A stretch of 64,000 bases of DNA from Centroberyx gerrardi (GCF_048128805.1 NC_136005.1:5327352-5391351); one strand, 5' to 3'; counted from the stretch's first letter, positions 46,006-59,999 are shown. Numbers and translations: made by a program. The notes: generated by a model not told the origin, from the sequence alone.

Positions 46006-46627
46006 TTAAAGGATAACGCTGGTGTTTTGTAATGCATTTCTTACCGTCAACAAATCCTATGAAAATAACAAAATCAACAATGCGTTTGCTCTACTCCCGT
46101 TACTTTCCGACTTCACACGTTCCCTTTTTAGCCTTCGACCCGGAAGTCATTGGCTCCAATTGTAAGCTAAAAACCTTTAAACACAGCTCACAAAGACATA
46201 GTTTCTGTTTTAAAAATCTCTAACTGTTACCATGAAAAGTCAGGCTGTTGTAGTTATTACCAAATCAAATTAAAATGGGAACAAAGTCTTCATTACGCCG
46301 GGGACTATTTTCGGTGCTACGGAACTACTTTCCTGAGATCGCAAACGTGTTTACAGCCGGCTTATTAAGTTGTTTGAGGAAAAAGTCGGCCGGCCCGGTG
46401 CATCGTGATGATGAAATATGTTGCCCAGAGCAACGGCATGGCTCTCTGACGTGTTTTTAATCGTTTTAATACAATGGAGTTCTATGGCTGCTGGGACATG
46501 GCTTTATTGGGCACCGGCTACATGGATGAGACTTGTTGGCAAAGCAAAATAATTGCTGATTTTGTTATTTTCATAGGATTTGTTGCCGGTAAGAAATGCA
46601 TTAAAAAACACCAGCGCTATCCTTTAA
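46006..46627. mobile_element. MITE with long terminal inverted repeats (622 bp)
   Basis: The left arm begins TTAAAGGATAACGCTGGTGT and the reversed right arm TTAAAGGATAGCGCTGGTGT. Pairing continues for roughly 75-80 bases through TTTCTTACCG.CAACAAATCC and GAAAATAACAAAATCA. The centre (46100-46540) is non-coding. The long, well-preserved arms suggest a relatively young non-autonomous DNA transposon. The open frames inside have no recognisable domains. Confidence 0.85.
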
Positions 46628-47189
46628 AGTCTCTCCAATATTAAAACAACAGAAGGACGGGTGATGGCTAAGTTGCTGAGTGCAGCCCTGACGACGCCAC
46701 AACTGCACTTAACCCTGGCTGTGGCAAGCCGTGCTTTTCCGCCTCTTTACGGCCGAGGGGAAGAGCAACAAAATGTCCCTCCGTGCTTCAAAACAGGAAT
46801 TTTTCAATCTGAACACAGCTGTGATCCAAAATCCCTCCTTCCTCTCCTTCTCTCTCCATTTCCTGGATCCAACCAGCCATCCTTCTCAGGGCCATGTGCA
46901 TCCTGTTGCCCGCCAGCACTATTTTTTCCCGTTTTTTTTTTTTTTCCTCTCCCCTCTCCCCTCTGTGGTTGAGTGGCTCAGTGACCGCTGAGCTGGACTG
47001 GAGTGCAGATGGACACTGCTGTCCCTCGTCTTTCCCTTGGCTGGTAAACACTGTGTTTAGTTTTACTCTCTGTCACCCACCCTTGTGGCATATCCCTCCC
47101 CCTCCCCCAACGCCTCACCCCACAGGATTACAAGTACAAGGTCCTCTACGAGTTGAGAAAGCTCTATGACCCTTGGGCTTGTGAAAACC

Positions 47190-47345
47190 TTTCAAACCCA
47201 TTGGATAAACTGAACAAAATGCTTGGTTGTCAAGCTAAAACCATTATTATTATATTATTTTTACTTTCTGAAAAGTTGACATTTTGGAGAAACAAGGTTT
47301 TCACCAGACAACAGAGTTGTGCCAACTTTCCTTCAAGGAGTATTA
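47190..47345. mobile_element. Dispersed repeat shared with 3.5-4.1 kb
   Basis: CCCATTGGATAAAC, GGTTGTCAAGCTAAAA, TTGACATTTTGGAGAAACAAGG and TTTTCACCAGACAAC correspond to blocks near 3510 and 4013-4115 (GGTCAAGCTAAAATC, TTGACATTTTGGAGATACAAGG). Confidence 0.65.
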
Positions 47346-47421
47346 CGTAATCTATGACCTTTATTGACGACTGGTCGGAGTTGCAACATGATAGACCATA
47401 TCTCCTCCTACACAGGTCACT

Positions 47422-47428
47422 CCCCCCC

Positions 47429-47473
<45 letters not shown>
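47422..47473. repeat. (C)n(AC)n simple repeat
   Basis: About 24 C followed by about 14 AC units. Exact length is likely to vary and to be poorly assembled. Confidence 0.9.
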
Positions 47474-47475
<2 letters not shown>

Positions 47476-47734
47476 CCCGTCCCCTTGAATGATGGTGGCC
47501 TGTAATTGACACAAACAATATAGTCACATTTTCACAACAGAGACGACTAAGCCAGCTAATTAGAGCAGAGATCCAACAGAAACGTCTAGTTAAGATTACC
47601 ATGCAAAATACTGTAATAGTAATGCTATTTGTCAAAGCAAAAACTTTTGGCCTTTGTAGCTGAAATGTTTTGCGATGCTGGTCGCTCGCTCGCAGCACCG
47701 TCCTCCATCGTTGAGCGGCTGGAAATGTGAGTAG

Positions 47735-48420
47735 GACTGGGAGATAGAGAGTGTCCTGAAATGAGCAGTGAGTTTTCGTTCCAAAACAGAGTACAGGCCA
47801 GAAAGTGATTTTTGAAATCCATAAATGTCAACACCTGGCCTAGTAATCGTTGAGTCATTTTTATTGGTATCATCATGACTGGAAGATTGCCTGTTCAAAT
47901 CCCCCACTGGCAGGGAAAATGTGGGTGTGGAAAGTGAATGAGCAGCGTTCTCTCCTCCCTCATCAACTACAAGTTGCCCATGAACCTGTCACACAACTGG
48001 TCCAGTAACCTGGTGGTACTGGGCAGCTCCTGGGTGGGAATTGCATGAATGTGAAGCAGAGCTTTGTACAAAAAGTGCATGCTCAGTCAAACTTCCCTGG
48101 ATAAATAAATGATAAAAAATCTGTCTTTACAAACTACAGTATGTGTTGCTCATCAAAGTTTTGACCCATCTGTACTAAACTTTTTAACAATAGGTTTGTT
48201 CACTCTCCAGTTACGTTTTAGTTAGCACCCCACATCATGCATCATGCTTTCTACCTGCTTCCATATCGCTCTTATTTCTTGGAATTGTGAGTGTCTTGAA
48301 ATTGCAATGGGTGTTGAATAATGGTTGAGTCATTGGTATTGATCAATAACCCTATCAACCCCCCACATATACTGTATATTATGCACATTTTGTGCTATGG
48401 GCCAGTAAAAATCGTACTTA
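47735..48420. mobile_element. SINE plus dispersed repeat, pair of 31.3-32.4 kb
   Basis: 47868-48120 repeats the SINE at 31312-31625: GGAAGATTGCCTGTTCAAAT, GGGTGTGGAAAGTGAATGAGC and GGATAAATAAATGAT. 47735-47866 and 48180-48400 carry GAGTGTC.TGAAAT, GTTGAGTCATTGGTATTGAT and CATATCGCTCTTATTTCTTGG, matching 32140-32390. Confidence 0.7.
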
Positions 48421-48429
48421 TTGCCCCTT

Positions 48430-51400
48430 TAACAAGCATTTCTTGGGATTGTTGATAAGCGTTCATACAGCTTTGCTTTGATTTCCATGTGATTGATTAT
48501 TCTAACTGATACGTGTTCACACACAACGCTGATGAAGGAACAATATCTGTGTTACTAGTGTGCAAATATCAAGAACAAGAACTGGTGTCAGTGATAAGTC
48601 AACAGATAGGGCTCTTGCCCCGTAGGCATGCAACCTGCTGAAACCCTCCAGTCTTATGATAAATGAGAACCTGTGTACCTGGGGAAGGGGAGCAGAGTTG
48701 TGAAATCCTTGGCCCATTTGACCGACCCTCATTTCACACATCACTCCACTCCATGCTCTGTCTGCTGATTTTCCTCTCTATAGCTCCTTTTCACCTTCAG
48801 TTCCTCCCTGCGCAAGAATGAGGAAGTCAAGGAGAGCTGGAAGGTGGAGGTGGAGGACGTTGGAAAAGTACACTGTTAATAAGAAATGGAAAACCTTGCT
48901 GCTAACCTTTGTGCCCAAAGGAAGTCTGTGCTAATCCTTTGTTGGATTTAGCACACCTGAGGGACTTGGGAGTGGATTACCTTTGGTCTGTCAGAAGATT
49001 TGTGCGTCCCTCCCCCTTTTGGATAAGTGAGGGGCCCCGGCTGGTCGCTCCTCAGTCACTGTGAAGGAATTTACTGCTGGGGAAGAAAAGGTGGCTTGAG
49101 GGGATCTCTCTCTCTCTCTCTCCCCCCTCTCCTGCTCCTCCTCCCCTCCCTCTTTTCCACCCAGCCGTCAACTGAGGATGTTCCTCTCTGAAAAGGGTTG
49201 ATGGAACAAAGGAGATGTGAGCAGGCTGAGCCATGAACATCCCTGTCAGCTGTGGCTGTAGGTAAACACCTGCCCCCCCTCTCTATCCACCCAGCGGCCC
49301 CCGTAGCTTTAGTAAACACCGCTCTGAGGTTACCACAGGCTAAATGCACAGAGCGCTGAGTTTTTCCAATAAGGTAAATATTAAAAAACTGAAATACTAC
49401 GTGCTACTCCAAAAAAATAGTTTATTTCTTCATGCTTTGCTGACACAGGTTCCCGGACAGGTTATGGCACAACTTCCTTGGCACATTTCCCTCCATATCT
49501 ATCTTTAGCAGGTTTCGAAGGCATTACTGATTTACTTTGGTAAATCAGGTAAATCGCGGCTAGTCACAAGAATGATATGAATGATTTACAATGCCGTTTT
49601 GAGAGGCTGTACTTTGTGACGTGAATTTCCCGAACATTGCGCAATTAGCATATTGCAACATCAAAACGATCCTTCTCTGCAAACGGTTGTTTGTGTGCGC
49701 GTGCATGTGGAGTCTCCCGGAGGATGTGCAGGAAGGCCCGGAGGAAGGCAGCCAGCGCGGCTCACTGCTGAATTGGTGCAGATCTCATTTGTGACAGAGA
49801 CTGATTAATCTTTTTATCTCCTTCCTGTTGGAGAACCATCGGCCTTAGACCAACATTAACCGTGGCCTTCGAAACATGCTGACCCACAGCTGGGATTTAC
49901 TGTAGTGTACACAGAGTCAATGTAGTTACACGCATGTGGAGGTTAATGGGCAGTTTGTGGGCGCATTCCTGAGAAGGTCAAAAATGTAAAAGGCGGATTC
50001 CAAATAAGCTTTGTATGTTTGGTGAGTTGGCTTTATGTTTGGCTCTTTGACCAGGTTTATGCAAATATCAAAAGGTTCGACAAGAATGCCCTCTTTCATC
50101 ATTTTTTTCTTTCCTCTGCACCTACAAAAACCAGCAAACATGGCCTCAAAGGAAAAGTGCACAGTGCTTCAAGTAGGAGCAGAAGCAGGGGTCAGTCAGA
50201 TCTATCAGTTTGAAAGGATTGGTCAGGAGGAAACAGGAGGTTAGGGAGACAGAGAGGCTGAAAAGCTTGTCTCTTCTTGCCTGGCGTCGCCTTTTATCAG
50301 TGGTGCACATGGCCGTCTGCTGATAAACACACGGCTGAGAGGGGTGCCAGTGATCCTCATGACACTGAGGGTTCTCCACTTGAGGATGTCCCTGTTGTCC
50401 CACGCTTTAGTGTCTCCAAGAACATGTTCAGGACCAAAAAAGGCAAATAGGAAAGGCTGATTTATGGGCTTGAGAAGGCAATATATCAACCTAGCAACAG
50501 GTGTGATGAAGTCTATTAGACTGCAAAGAACAAACCTGATGAACCCAGGCAGTGAAATGCTCATTCTGTACTTGTTGCTCTACAGAAATATTAAAGACAT
50601 TGACAGTAATGGAACCGGTCTGAAGCGCTTCAGTGTGTGGCAAAAGACTTTCATCTTTGCAAGCATCCTAATTGCTTGATTTTTTTCCACGTCTGTAAGC
50701 ACCATTCCCTTAATCTTTATCCACACTTTTTCCACACTTGTTTTGATAGCAAGCAGCGGCTTCCTCTGTGTCACAGTGCCTGCTGGACAATACCGGCATG
50801 GCTGGAGCCCAGGGTTACACGGCCACCTGGCAAGTGCGTCACGCTGTCATGTGCGGCCTGTTTCCTCACATTGTGCTGCTGCTCATTGGCAACAAGCACA
50901 ATGTTAATTGCTGAATATTTTGTCCCCTGGGTGGCCGAATGTGGAGTTAGTTGGAATCGCAGTGAGAAAACTAGCTGTGTCATTCCTTTCGCCGTTATTT
51001 ATCATGGGGATGTTGACTGAGAGAGTGTGCTACATTTTTCAGCAATGCCCAATGAATTCAGCCACAACCTTCTTTCAACAACAATCTTTCTGTTGGAGTT
51101 CTGCCAGAGCAACTAGGGCTGCCAAGTCTCTTGCTCAAAGGCACTTTAATTGGAGTTATCGAAGGAGGGGCGAAGGTTTATCGTTTACTTTTTTTACACC
51201 CAGATTTTTCCACCCGGGGTCCAGGGTTTCGAACCCTCCGGGCTATCACCACCCCTGTACTGTCCTGTTTAAGCCAAGACATCACCACGGAGCTCTGGAG
51301 AGGTTTTTTATTCCACCTGCACACGAAACGAGGAGCATTGGCACAGCAAACCTGCATGCGTGTTTGTTAGAGGCTCTCTGGCAATGTTGGTAGGTAGATA

Positions 51401-53620
51401 GCTGCTTTACAGTTCCTTCCATGTAGTTGGGATGAAAAGCCTTCTTAGCATCAGGGATCCCACTAATTTTCCATTTCAAAATTCCATACTTTCTAACACA
51501 ATTTCCAGAGCGTATTTTAAGACTTTGGTCAGAAAATATCTCAATATGTTGAATGGCCCAACTCTAAAACTGCATAAAATCTGCAGTCATGTGTGTACTG
51601 AGACTGAACAACACTTTGTCCGTGCATTTTACGCAATTCCCAAACCTTTCAAAACCTAGGAAAGATCAAATTCATTATGGACACTTCTCCAGGCTTGCCA
51701 CCTGTGAAGGATCTTTGTGGAATGATGCCAAGCTAAACCTGCTGCGAGGGCCCGCTTTCCATCAAGGAAGTCACCGGCATGAATAAAGTAATACATTACA
51801 GGACTAAACGGGCTATAAATATCAGTTATTAAGGAGTAATGACAACTCCTTGTAGATAACTTGAATGCTAATGATATTTATTCATGAGAACTTTAGTGTA
51901 GCCTTCAGCGTATTCCCAGGTCTGTAACTGTGCAGCTGTCAGGTGAGCTGGCCTCCGGTTTACAGCAGGACATGAGCACAGCGTTCCTGCTGCTGCGAGA
52001 CATTTTTATGATTTGGGCACAAAGAGTTTTTCTGTGGGCAGCGCGGCGCCCACGGGCCTCCGACCCTCTGCCTCAGCAGCATGAAGGCAAGTACACAGCG
52101 CCGTGTGGGCAAGAATGCCAACTACTTGTTATGCTGGCAGTAATTATTGTGAGGGCTGGTGATTTATGATGCACCGCCCTGCGCTGTGCATCTTTACAGC
52201 AGCTCGTTGGGACAGAGCTTCGAGCCAAGACTCCCGCAACTTCTGTCTTTAAATGGAGCCGCTCAAGAACCGTAAATCACTTAAACCCTGTAATACACTT
52301 GACCTCATGAATTTGATCCCAGCCTTTGGTGTAACTGATTCTCCCGGAAATATTTCCACAACAGTCTTCAGTAGATTTATGGTTGTAATGCTTTGTTTTA
52401 ATTTGAATATGAAAGCAAAGCATACATTTCATTGTATATTGTGGGAAACCGTTTTCTAACTTGAGGACCATATTTTCCCAACAGTATTCCTCTGTGAAGC
52501 TTTAGGCTATTTTTCTATCTTGTGCAATTTCCAAACAAATTAAATAAAGGACAAATTAAAACTTATCAACTCGCAAAACAATTTGGGAAATACTGTTTAA
52601 TGAGCGAGACCGGTTTATTTTCCGGTAAAGTGTTGCCTCATGTTGTCACAGTTGTGTTCTCAAAGCAGTTCTGCAAACCCCAACAGGGCAAGGAGGATGA
52701 ATTCCTGAGACTAGAGATCATATGCCATGTCACAAGTTTATTTAAAATCACTTTGAAAAATATTACACTTCATGGCTATCAAATTACCACAAAAATGCAG
52801 CAAGTAGCAACACATAAATATACATCATGACAACTGGGAGGCAAATGTGCAAATGTAATGATGCTGGGTTTAAGACATGTTCACTCAAGTTTTTACGTCA
52901 GATTTATGATTGGTTGGTAGAGCTTTGTGATTAAAACATCAATGAAACCACAATGTCAAAGTCTTAATATTATTTCACAACGTGCACAACTCTGACAGAA
53001 GAGCTTCAAAGCCCCTGTCACTGTAAACATTCATTGAGCATAAGTTAAATAAAAGCAGCTATTCAGTCATGAGTTTAATGTTTTATCGATTAAGTAAAGC
53101 TGGTACATTCATTAATTTAGATGGACGAGTATTTCCCCATCATGGTCAAAATAAAATATTTACATAATGAGATTCAGAAGATAAGAGGTATCTGAATCAA
53201 GATCGAGGCTTTGCAAATTAGCCACTGTCAAAATCAGCTGTACAAAGAATTATATGGATGTAGAAAAAAAAAAAAAAACCCTCTTGGTGTGCCTCGTGTT
53301 AAATTACTCAGAGAAAGATTAGCAGACTCTTGAACTCCATGCTTACTCATGTCAGATTTCCTGAAAGGGAGGCGGAGCAGAGAGACGTCCGGGGAAAACA
53401 AAACTGAGGCGAGACGTTTACAAGAAAAGCTTCGTAATAAAACGACTGGGTTATCTGCTGAGCCACGAGCCTGTAGCCGCTGACCTCATCACACACCACC
53501 ACACCACCAACACTCAATAATGAAACTATAAGATACAATAATCCTAAACAGTAGCTTTGTGCCACACAATTATGTATTCGGTATTGACAGAAACTTTTTT
53601 TAAATCTTTCATTTGAGCTG
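48430..53620. other. Intergenic, no gene seen
   Basis: About 5.2 kb without a convincing coding exon on either strand, of lower repeat density than the surroundings. Short CT-rich (49109-49135) and purine-rich tracts occur. Single-copy-looking blocks such as 49680-49830 and 51940-52170 could be regulatory; nothing specific can be named. Confidence 0.5.
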
Positions 53621-53628
53621 TATGACAT

Positions 53629-53896
53629 CTATGGCTGCACAATTATTTTTAAGTGTATAATTGTGTATCACAATTTTTAGTTTCCACAATTACTGATCAC
53701 AGAATATTTACATGTTGACAGTATTTCATCATCATTTCATGTGGTTGAAAATATCAGGAGTCGAAGTTAGATGCCACCGGGGGAAAAGTGGAGAAAAATA
53801 ATGTTCCTCAAATCACCATGTGAATAATAATTGTGAATAATAATTGTGATCACAAGCAACATGATTACCGTTTTAGACATAATGGTGCAGCCCTAG
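53629..53896. mobile_element. MITE-like element (268 bp)
   Basis: The left end CTATGGCTGCACAATTATTT and the right end ATAATGGTGCAGCCCTAG are inverted versions of CTAGGGCTGCAC, a terminal motif common to several fish non-autonomous elements. The inside is AT-rich (AATAATTGTGAATAATAATT). Confidence 0.75.
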
Positions 53897-56800
53897 AAAA
53901 AGACCTTAAAAAAAAAAAATGCTCTTAATGCTTCAAAGCAGCTGTAACAGCAACATGCAGTCTCATATGGGTGTTTTGACTCATAATAACTTACTGTACA
54001 ATATTCAAGGTTGATTACACATGATTAATGCGTAAGTTTCATACGTTTTTTAAACTTCTGAACCATTCTGAACCATTTGTGTGTACCTAAATGTGCATAA
54101 TTCAGTGGAAACTACAATGGTTAAATCATTATCAGTCAGAAATTTAGTTAACATTACTGTTTACATGTAATGCACTCAAGGCTTTACCCTCCTCGACATT
54201 TGATTCATATTTTACTTTTCTAAAAACAAGTCAGTCTACATGTGTCCCATCGTCACAGTCATGAGTCACATTTGTGAACCTCTGAAGAATAAATTCATGA
54301 ATATGGGAGTTGATATATTATTTATGTGGATTTCATATGTGACTGCATACTGCATGGTCACACACACACACACACACACCACCAGCACACAACCTTGAGA
54401 ACATGGAAATAGATTCGAAAGTTACTGGATTCACTCCATGCGGACAGACCGAAATCGATGGATAAAATCATTTAAAAGTATTTAAGCTTAACTTTTTCCT
54501 GAGCAAGCTAGACAAACTACCTTTCTTGTATGAGAACAATGCGTATCATACAACAAGCAAAGATACTACAAGTTAAATGATGCCAGCTTTGGCTAACAGG
54601 GCCGAACGGTGAACAAAATCATATGAAACAGGTGGATGACGTTCCTTGAACACATACAGCATACGCTTTCTTTATTCTGTCTGTTTGGCAAGTCATTTGG
54701 AATGATTCATGGTCAGAGTTGGTGGTAAAATCTGTCCTTGACCCTTTAACCTTACGGCATTATGACAGGGAGTAGAGCTGGAAACAAAGCTACCATACAA
54801 ATGAACATGTGTTTATGAGTAACTGCTACGGGAAATATAATTGCGTCATTCTCAGGTTTGTATAGTGAAAGACAAGCGCTGCTTTGTTCTATAAACTAGA
54901 ATTCACTTTCAACGGCAGTAAAATTCAATATAATAAATAAATTCCTGTTCCCCTTTTGTTGAAACCAGTCCAACCAAGATAAGGGATTCCGAGGAATAAG
55001 ATGTATTCACTCATATTCAGAGCAGAGATACGCATGTGTAGTGGGGATTTATCTGCAAAATTGTTCGGGCTGGCATTCAGATTGCAGCCTAGTCTGTGTT
55101 TTTGATTAGGCTTGCATTCAATATCCACTATAAAGACAACAGCTTCATTTTATTTAGCCTAATTGATATTCTAATCAACACAGGCAACCTCTTAAGCATG
55201 AAGTCATTTCCAAATTGTAGCACTTGATATTGAAACCAACTTAAATAAAAACACCGATTAGCCGATTATAGGCCTGATGAATGAACAATGCAATGATGTA
55301 AGTCCATGTAATATGGAAAGCTATCATATAATTCGAAATGTGTCGCAGCTTTTAGGCTAATTGATCTATGTTATGTTTCTCTTTGGGCCTACAGAGTTGT
55401 CAATTTCTTTGAAATTAAAAGCAAGTGCTTCTCTTAAGGGAACATGACCGGCCCGCTGAGAGCGCTGATCTGCAAAAACTCACTAAAGACAGAAAGAGAG
55501 ATAATTTAAATATTCTCCCCCACGCCACCCAACTCAAAGCTACACGCCCACGTGGGACGAGTCAGAATACAAAGTTCTTGTCTCGCGTAGTTTTTATCTT
55601 GGCTGAAGGACGAAGGCGCATGACTAACGTGCACCGACTCTGAATCAGAGCCTTACATACGATCTGGATGAGAGAGGCAGAGAGAAGGGCCAGGGCCAGG
55701 TGGGGGTACAGGGGGCGCAGGCTTGGCCGGCAGGGGGGCTGCTTGTTGTGCTTACTGCCTGACCTCATGTTGTGTTACAGAAGAAGTCTGTGCCGAGGCT
55801 GACACAATCCTGCGCATTGTTCCACCTCCTCTTCCCCCCTCCTCCTCCTCCTCCTCCTCCTCATGCTGCTGCTCCCCCTCTCCTCTCCAGCCGGTCCCCG
55901 ACCATCTCTGTTGCCCTGACCCTGATCACAACCTGGGGGATGATGTTACAGGAAGCTGGGTGCTCCCGGGGAGATAGAGCCGCTCCATGGTGACAGCTCC
56001 CTCCTCACCTCCTCTGTGACTGGCTGCCTGGAGGAGCAGAGAGAAGGGGGAGGGGAGGACGGATGGGTTGGGTGGAGGGGTTGGGGTGAGGGCGGTAAAG
56101 GGGGTTGGAGGAGGAGGTGGAGGAAAGTCTGAATTTTGACTTTATAAAATGACAAAATAGTGATTTACAGCAGCCAGCATTACAATATCAGTATCACATA
56201 GAACACTGTACCTTTTTTTCAGTTATTTTCAACATCTCAACTTTAGCTTTGCCATGCAATACGTTGATGCAAAAACTGCCCTTGAAACTGCCCTAGATAG
56301 TGTAGTATCTAGTCCAGTATCTAGGCCGAGCTCTTGGACAAGATGATAAAACTCTACATGCTTTGTTCTCACTAGTAGAACATCATGTACCCAGATCCTA
56401 TTAGAGGATGGACCCACGACCGCATCCTCTAACAGGATGTGGTAGTGGGTACCCATGCTTCAAGAGAAGCGCAGCAAGTTTCTCTTGTCAATTTTTATTT
56501 TCAATGTTATCCACTCCAGGTTAGCTAGCTAATGCTAATTAGGTAGCGTGCTAGTTGTTGTCAAAGGTTGTGTGAGAGTGATGTTCTGCTCCTTGCAGCC
56601 TCTGATCTCTTGCCGTTTGTTGCTGGTGACGCTCACAGCTGCACTTTACATTTGAGCAGGAGAACAAGTCCAGATGCTGTCCAGTTCAACAGTGCCAGAA
56701 AAATATTTTTGTCATGCATAGATTAGCCACTGAAGTTGCAAAGCTTAACCACATTAGCGAGACTAACCGGGCGAGCGAGAATCACTCAATAGAAGGTGAG

Positions 56801-58300
56801 AGAGCGCTGTTTGGTGTTAGGAGTTAAGTATGATGACTGGCTGTCTGACTGACTGATCAACTGACTGACCTGAATTTGGCTCCTGACACCTTGTAACAAC
56901 TATAAAGTGATAATGTGTAAAATAATGTGATAACTTCAACATGCAATGGGATACCAAAAAGGGTACCTGTCACATTTATTCTGACTGTCATACTTGATGG
57001 AAACCGTTTCATCGACTGTTCAGATGACTGATGTTACACCAAAGCTCTGCAACATCATCTGCAGCACTTAAAGTCAACATTCAGGGGTTACGCCCTCCCA
57101 TCCCACACCTACTCCCATACACACAAGATACTCCAGATCACAGCCCACAGTTGAGAAATGCCTTAAAAAGTGTTACAGAAGGAAATATTGAGAGGGGCCA
57201 ATAACAGCAAAGTAATATTTCCTCATCACATTTATCATCAGTGATACTGCTGCCTTGCTCCACCTGCTCCAGCCTGCATGGCAACACAAGCGGGATCTGT
57301 CATCGTGTGGAGACGGCGTTGTTGACACGAGCCGGGGAGGGTAACACAGTTTTTCCATGCTCTCGACGTGGCAGGGCGGCAGCAGCGGCTCCCCTCCCTC
57401 TGTCAGCTAGCTGGGTGGGTGGCCCGCTCGACTCCACACACCCCTCCTCCACCTCTCCTCAGCCAAAGGAGCTGCTCCGTCAGTCACGGCGGATGTGTTT
57501 ACTAAAAGCGGGCCTAGGGGGGATCCTGCCTGTGTGTGTGTGTGTGGCTGGTGTTCCCTCCCCTCCAGCCAGACTCCACAGAGTAGCACATATCAAGGTT
57601 GATAATGCTTGACAGCCGGCAGAAGCTGCATTCAAGAGATAACAAGTTGGAAAGATAGTGGATCAAGAAGGAAATCCACAAGCGAGAACCAGCAGGTAAA
57701 CTTACCAATAAAATGAATATTCTCACGTTTCTACCTTCTCGTTTGCGAACTGCCCCGTGCGCCTGCTTATTGCCCTCTGAGCTGAGCAGCAATCAAGTCA
57801 CTTCCGTATGAGTCAATGGATGTCTCGTAATCAATCCCGTTTTGAAGCCAGACACTTGCCAGACCTCGAAAGTAAAACACACAGCGATAGGAGGATGTGG
57901 TGGCTTTGCCTGGCCATTAAGCCCTATTACAGGCTTTATGGTAAGGGCACCCGGCGCAACAGCCGGAGGTAATCGCTCCTCAAATGCGATAAAGATGCAT
58001 GGAGAGCAAGATGGAGCAATGGAGGAAAGATGCTATCGCCCAACTAAGAGGACCAGGCCGACTGATCAGGCCATCAACCCAGCAGTCCCCCGACTTCTCT
58101 GTTTAAAAGGCAAGCTCCAATGTAGGCGATGAATTTGCCCCCCTCAAATCGGTCGCTTGTGTGTGTGTCGACTAGCGGTAGCAAGTAGGAGTTAATCAAC
58201 TTTGTACGACCCAAATATTTTGAAATTCAAAGTTTAGACAGCGGTGTAAACTTTTAATAACCAGGACATGGAGTTGGAGAAATAAGATTCAATCAGTCCA
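53897..58300. other. Intergenic, no gene seen
   Basis: No coding exon accepted. Simple repeats include (AC)n at 54360-54379 and (TCC)n at about 55839-55861 in a GC-rich patch (55680-56120). 56385-56440 contains a short inverted repeat (ATCCTATTAGAGGATG / CATCCTCTAACAGGAT). Confidence 0.5.
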
Positions 58301-58776
58301 AATTGAGTGAGGAGAAGCTATTGCTAACGATTGCTGAATTCACTGGAAAATCTGTCTTAATAGCCTGCGTAGACCCACCGGGGAGAACAATATCTGCCTC
58401 CTTCCCCCAGGCAGCATTTCTCCTATCAGTGTCCCGACAGGTAGGGAGGGATGGGTCATACAATTCAGGAAATCCCCACACCGCTATAATCAATTTGTCC
58501 TCAAGATACATGCTTGGACAGCTAATGTTACTTCCTGGTAATGAGAAAGTGGGTGAAAGCCGGTAGAAGCACTGCACAATCAACATCACGTTCTTTGATA
58601 AAATGGCCAACAGCTTGTGTCTCATAGAAAATGAAGGGAGGCGACTTTGGTACACGAGATGCAGAATCACCAGAGTATGCTTGGTCTCTTCCAGCAACAC
58701 CCTGCTTTACGTACATTCATACAGTTACACAGTACACAGTAAAAATACACGTCTTATCATTCTAAATAACAAATTA

Positions 58777-59095
58777 TGGCTGCAACAGAGAAGAGCGACC
58801 GATCCCCACTAATTGAGATTCGGCCTGTTAATTTCTGCTCTCCGGTACGGTCGCTGGTGGGAAATCTTCTTGGCGGACAGGAAGCGATGAATTGAAACTT
58901 CAGAGCGAAATACAAAACTGTCTCGTAAACATCAGTGAGCGAGCGCTCCATCCAGAGAAAGCCGGATTGGTTGAACCTGCTGCGAAAAGATTTTTTTTCA
59001 CCATCTCCTCCTTAACCAGCCACTAAGAGGAAATTTAGATCCAAGGAGTGTGCAGTTTACTGACGTCACGTTATATGTTTTCTGGGTCATGAAGT
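58777..59095. mobile_element. Dispersed repeat, second of a distant pair
   Basis: Matches 37917-38235 in the same orientation: GCAACAGAGAAGAGCG, GGTGGGAAATCTTC, GCGAAATACAAAACTGTCTC, CAGTGAGC and TTTACTGACG. Confidence 0.65.
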
Positions 59096-59597
59096 CCTTC
59101 AAACTTCCCGTGTTTCCCTTAATGTCTCCCACTCAGCCTCCCTGCTGTCTCAGTAAAGAGGAAAAACTGTTCAGTGGAGTGGACTGTCCACTCTGTTTAA
59201 AAAAAACAGGCTAGCATTTTTATGGTTTTGCTGATGTAGGGCAAAAACAGTGGCAATCACACACACATGCAGGCACGCAAACGCTGTTTTGAGTAACAGT
59301 AATGGCAGAAATGATTTCTGACTCAAAGCTAAAATTGCTGATAACAGCGTGTCCGTAACTCAAGACATGACCTCATGGGAAACTGGAGTGTGATTGGTCA
59401 TCTTAAACTAATTCCCTTTTATCTTGTCCTTATGTTACTGCATGCCTGCTTTTCTTTTCAGAACAATAGGAGTGGACAATTCTGGTAAAACTGGAAAATC
59501 TGTTGGTAAGGAACAGGGAAATGAGGATATGTGATGTGTGTTGCTGTGTGTGGGAGACAGAGATGGGCAGAAAGCCACGTTGGTGAACTTTAAGTGT

Positions 59598-59599
<2 letters not shown>

Positions 59600-59646
<47 letters not shown>
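59600..59646. repeat. (CA)n microsatellite
   Basis: About 23 CA units. Confidence 0.95.
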
Positions 59647-59650
<4 letters not shown>

Positions 59651-59999
59651 TATGACAATACAATAGACGTTTACAGGAAGAGGGAGTCAGACCCAGTGTT
59701 GTATTTACACCTTCAATGCTACTGAACACTAAACGGCCATGGGGCCGCTGCCAGGCAAAAACAGGCGTGTTGGTGTTAGTTGTTTGTATTGTGCAGTTTG
59801 CATGTCTATGGTTCAGCCGATGGCTAAGTGATATTCCAAGAGGGTTAAACAAAGAGATGGGAATGAGTCAGAGAGAAACAGAAATGAAGAAGGGTGAGAG
59901 AAAAATATGTATGTTGGAAAAAACAGAAAGAAAAGAAACCAGAGACAAAGTCTGACATAAACAGAAACAGGGCAGGAAACTAACTTTTGTCCACTGGCC

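Noticed and set aside
47127..47200. Exon-like block after a CCCCACAG acceptor (DYKYKVLYELRKLYDPWA)
   Set aside because: Runs directly into a dispersed repeat, no donor and no family recognised; wrong strand for armc9.
48780..48872. Exon-like block (LRKNEEVKESWKVEVED) after a CTCTATAG acceptor
   Set aside because: Short, no consensus donor, no matching neighbour, no family recognised.
50241..50564. 107-residue minus-strand frame
   Set aside because: Ordinary intergenic composition, no domain, no splice context; length is within chance for this much sequence.
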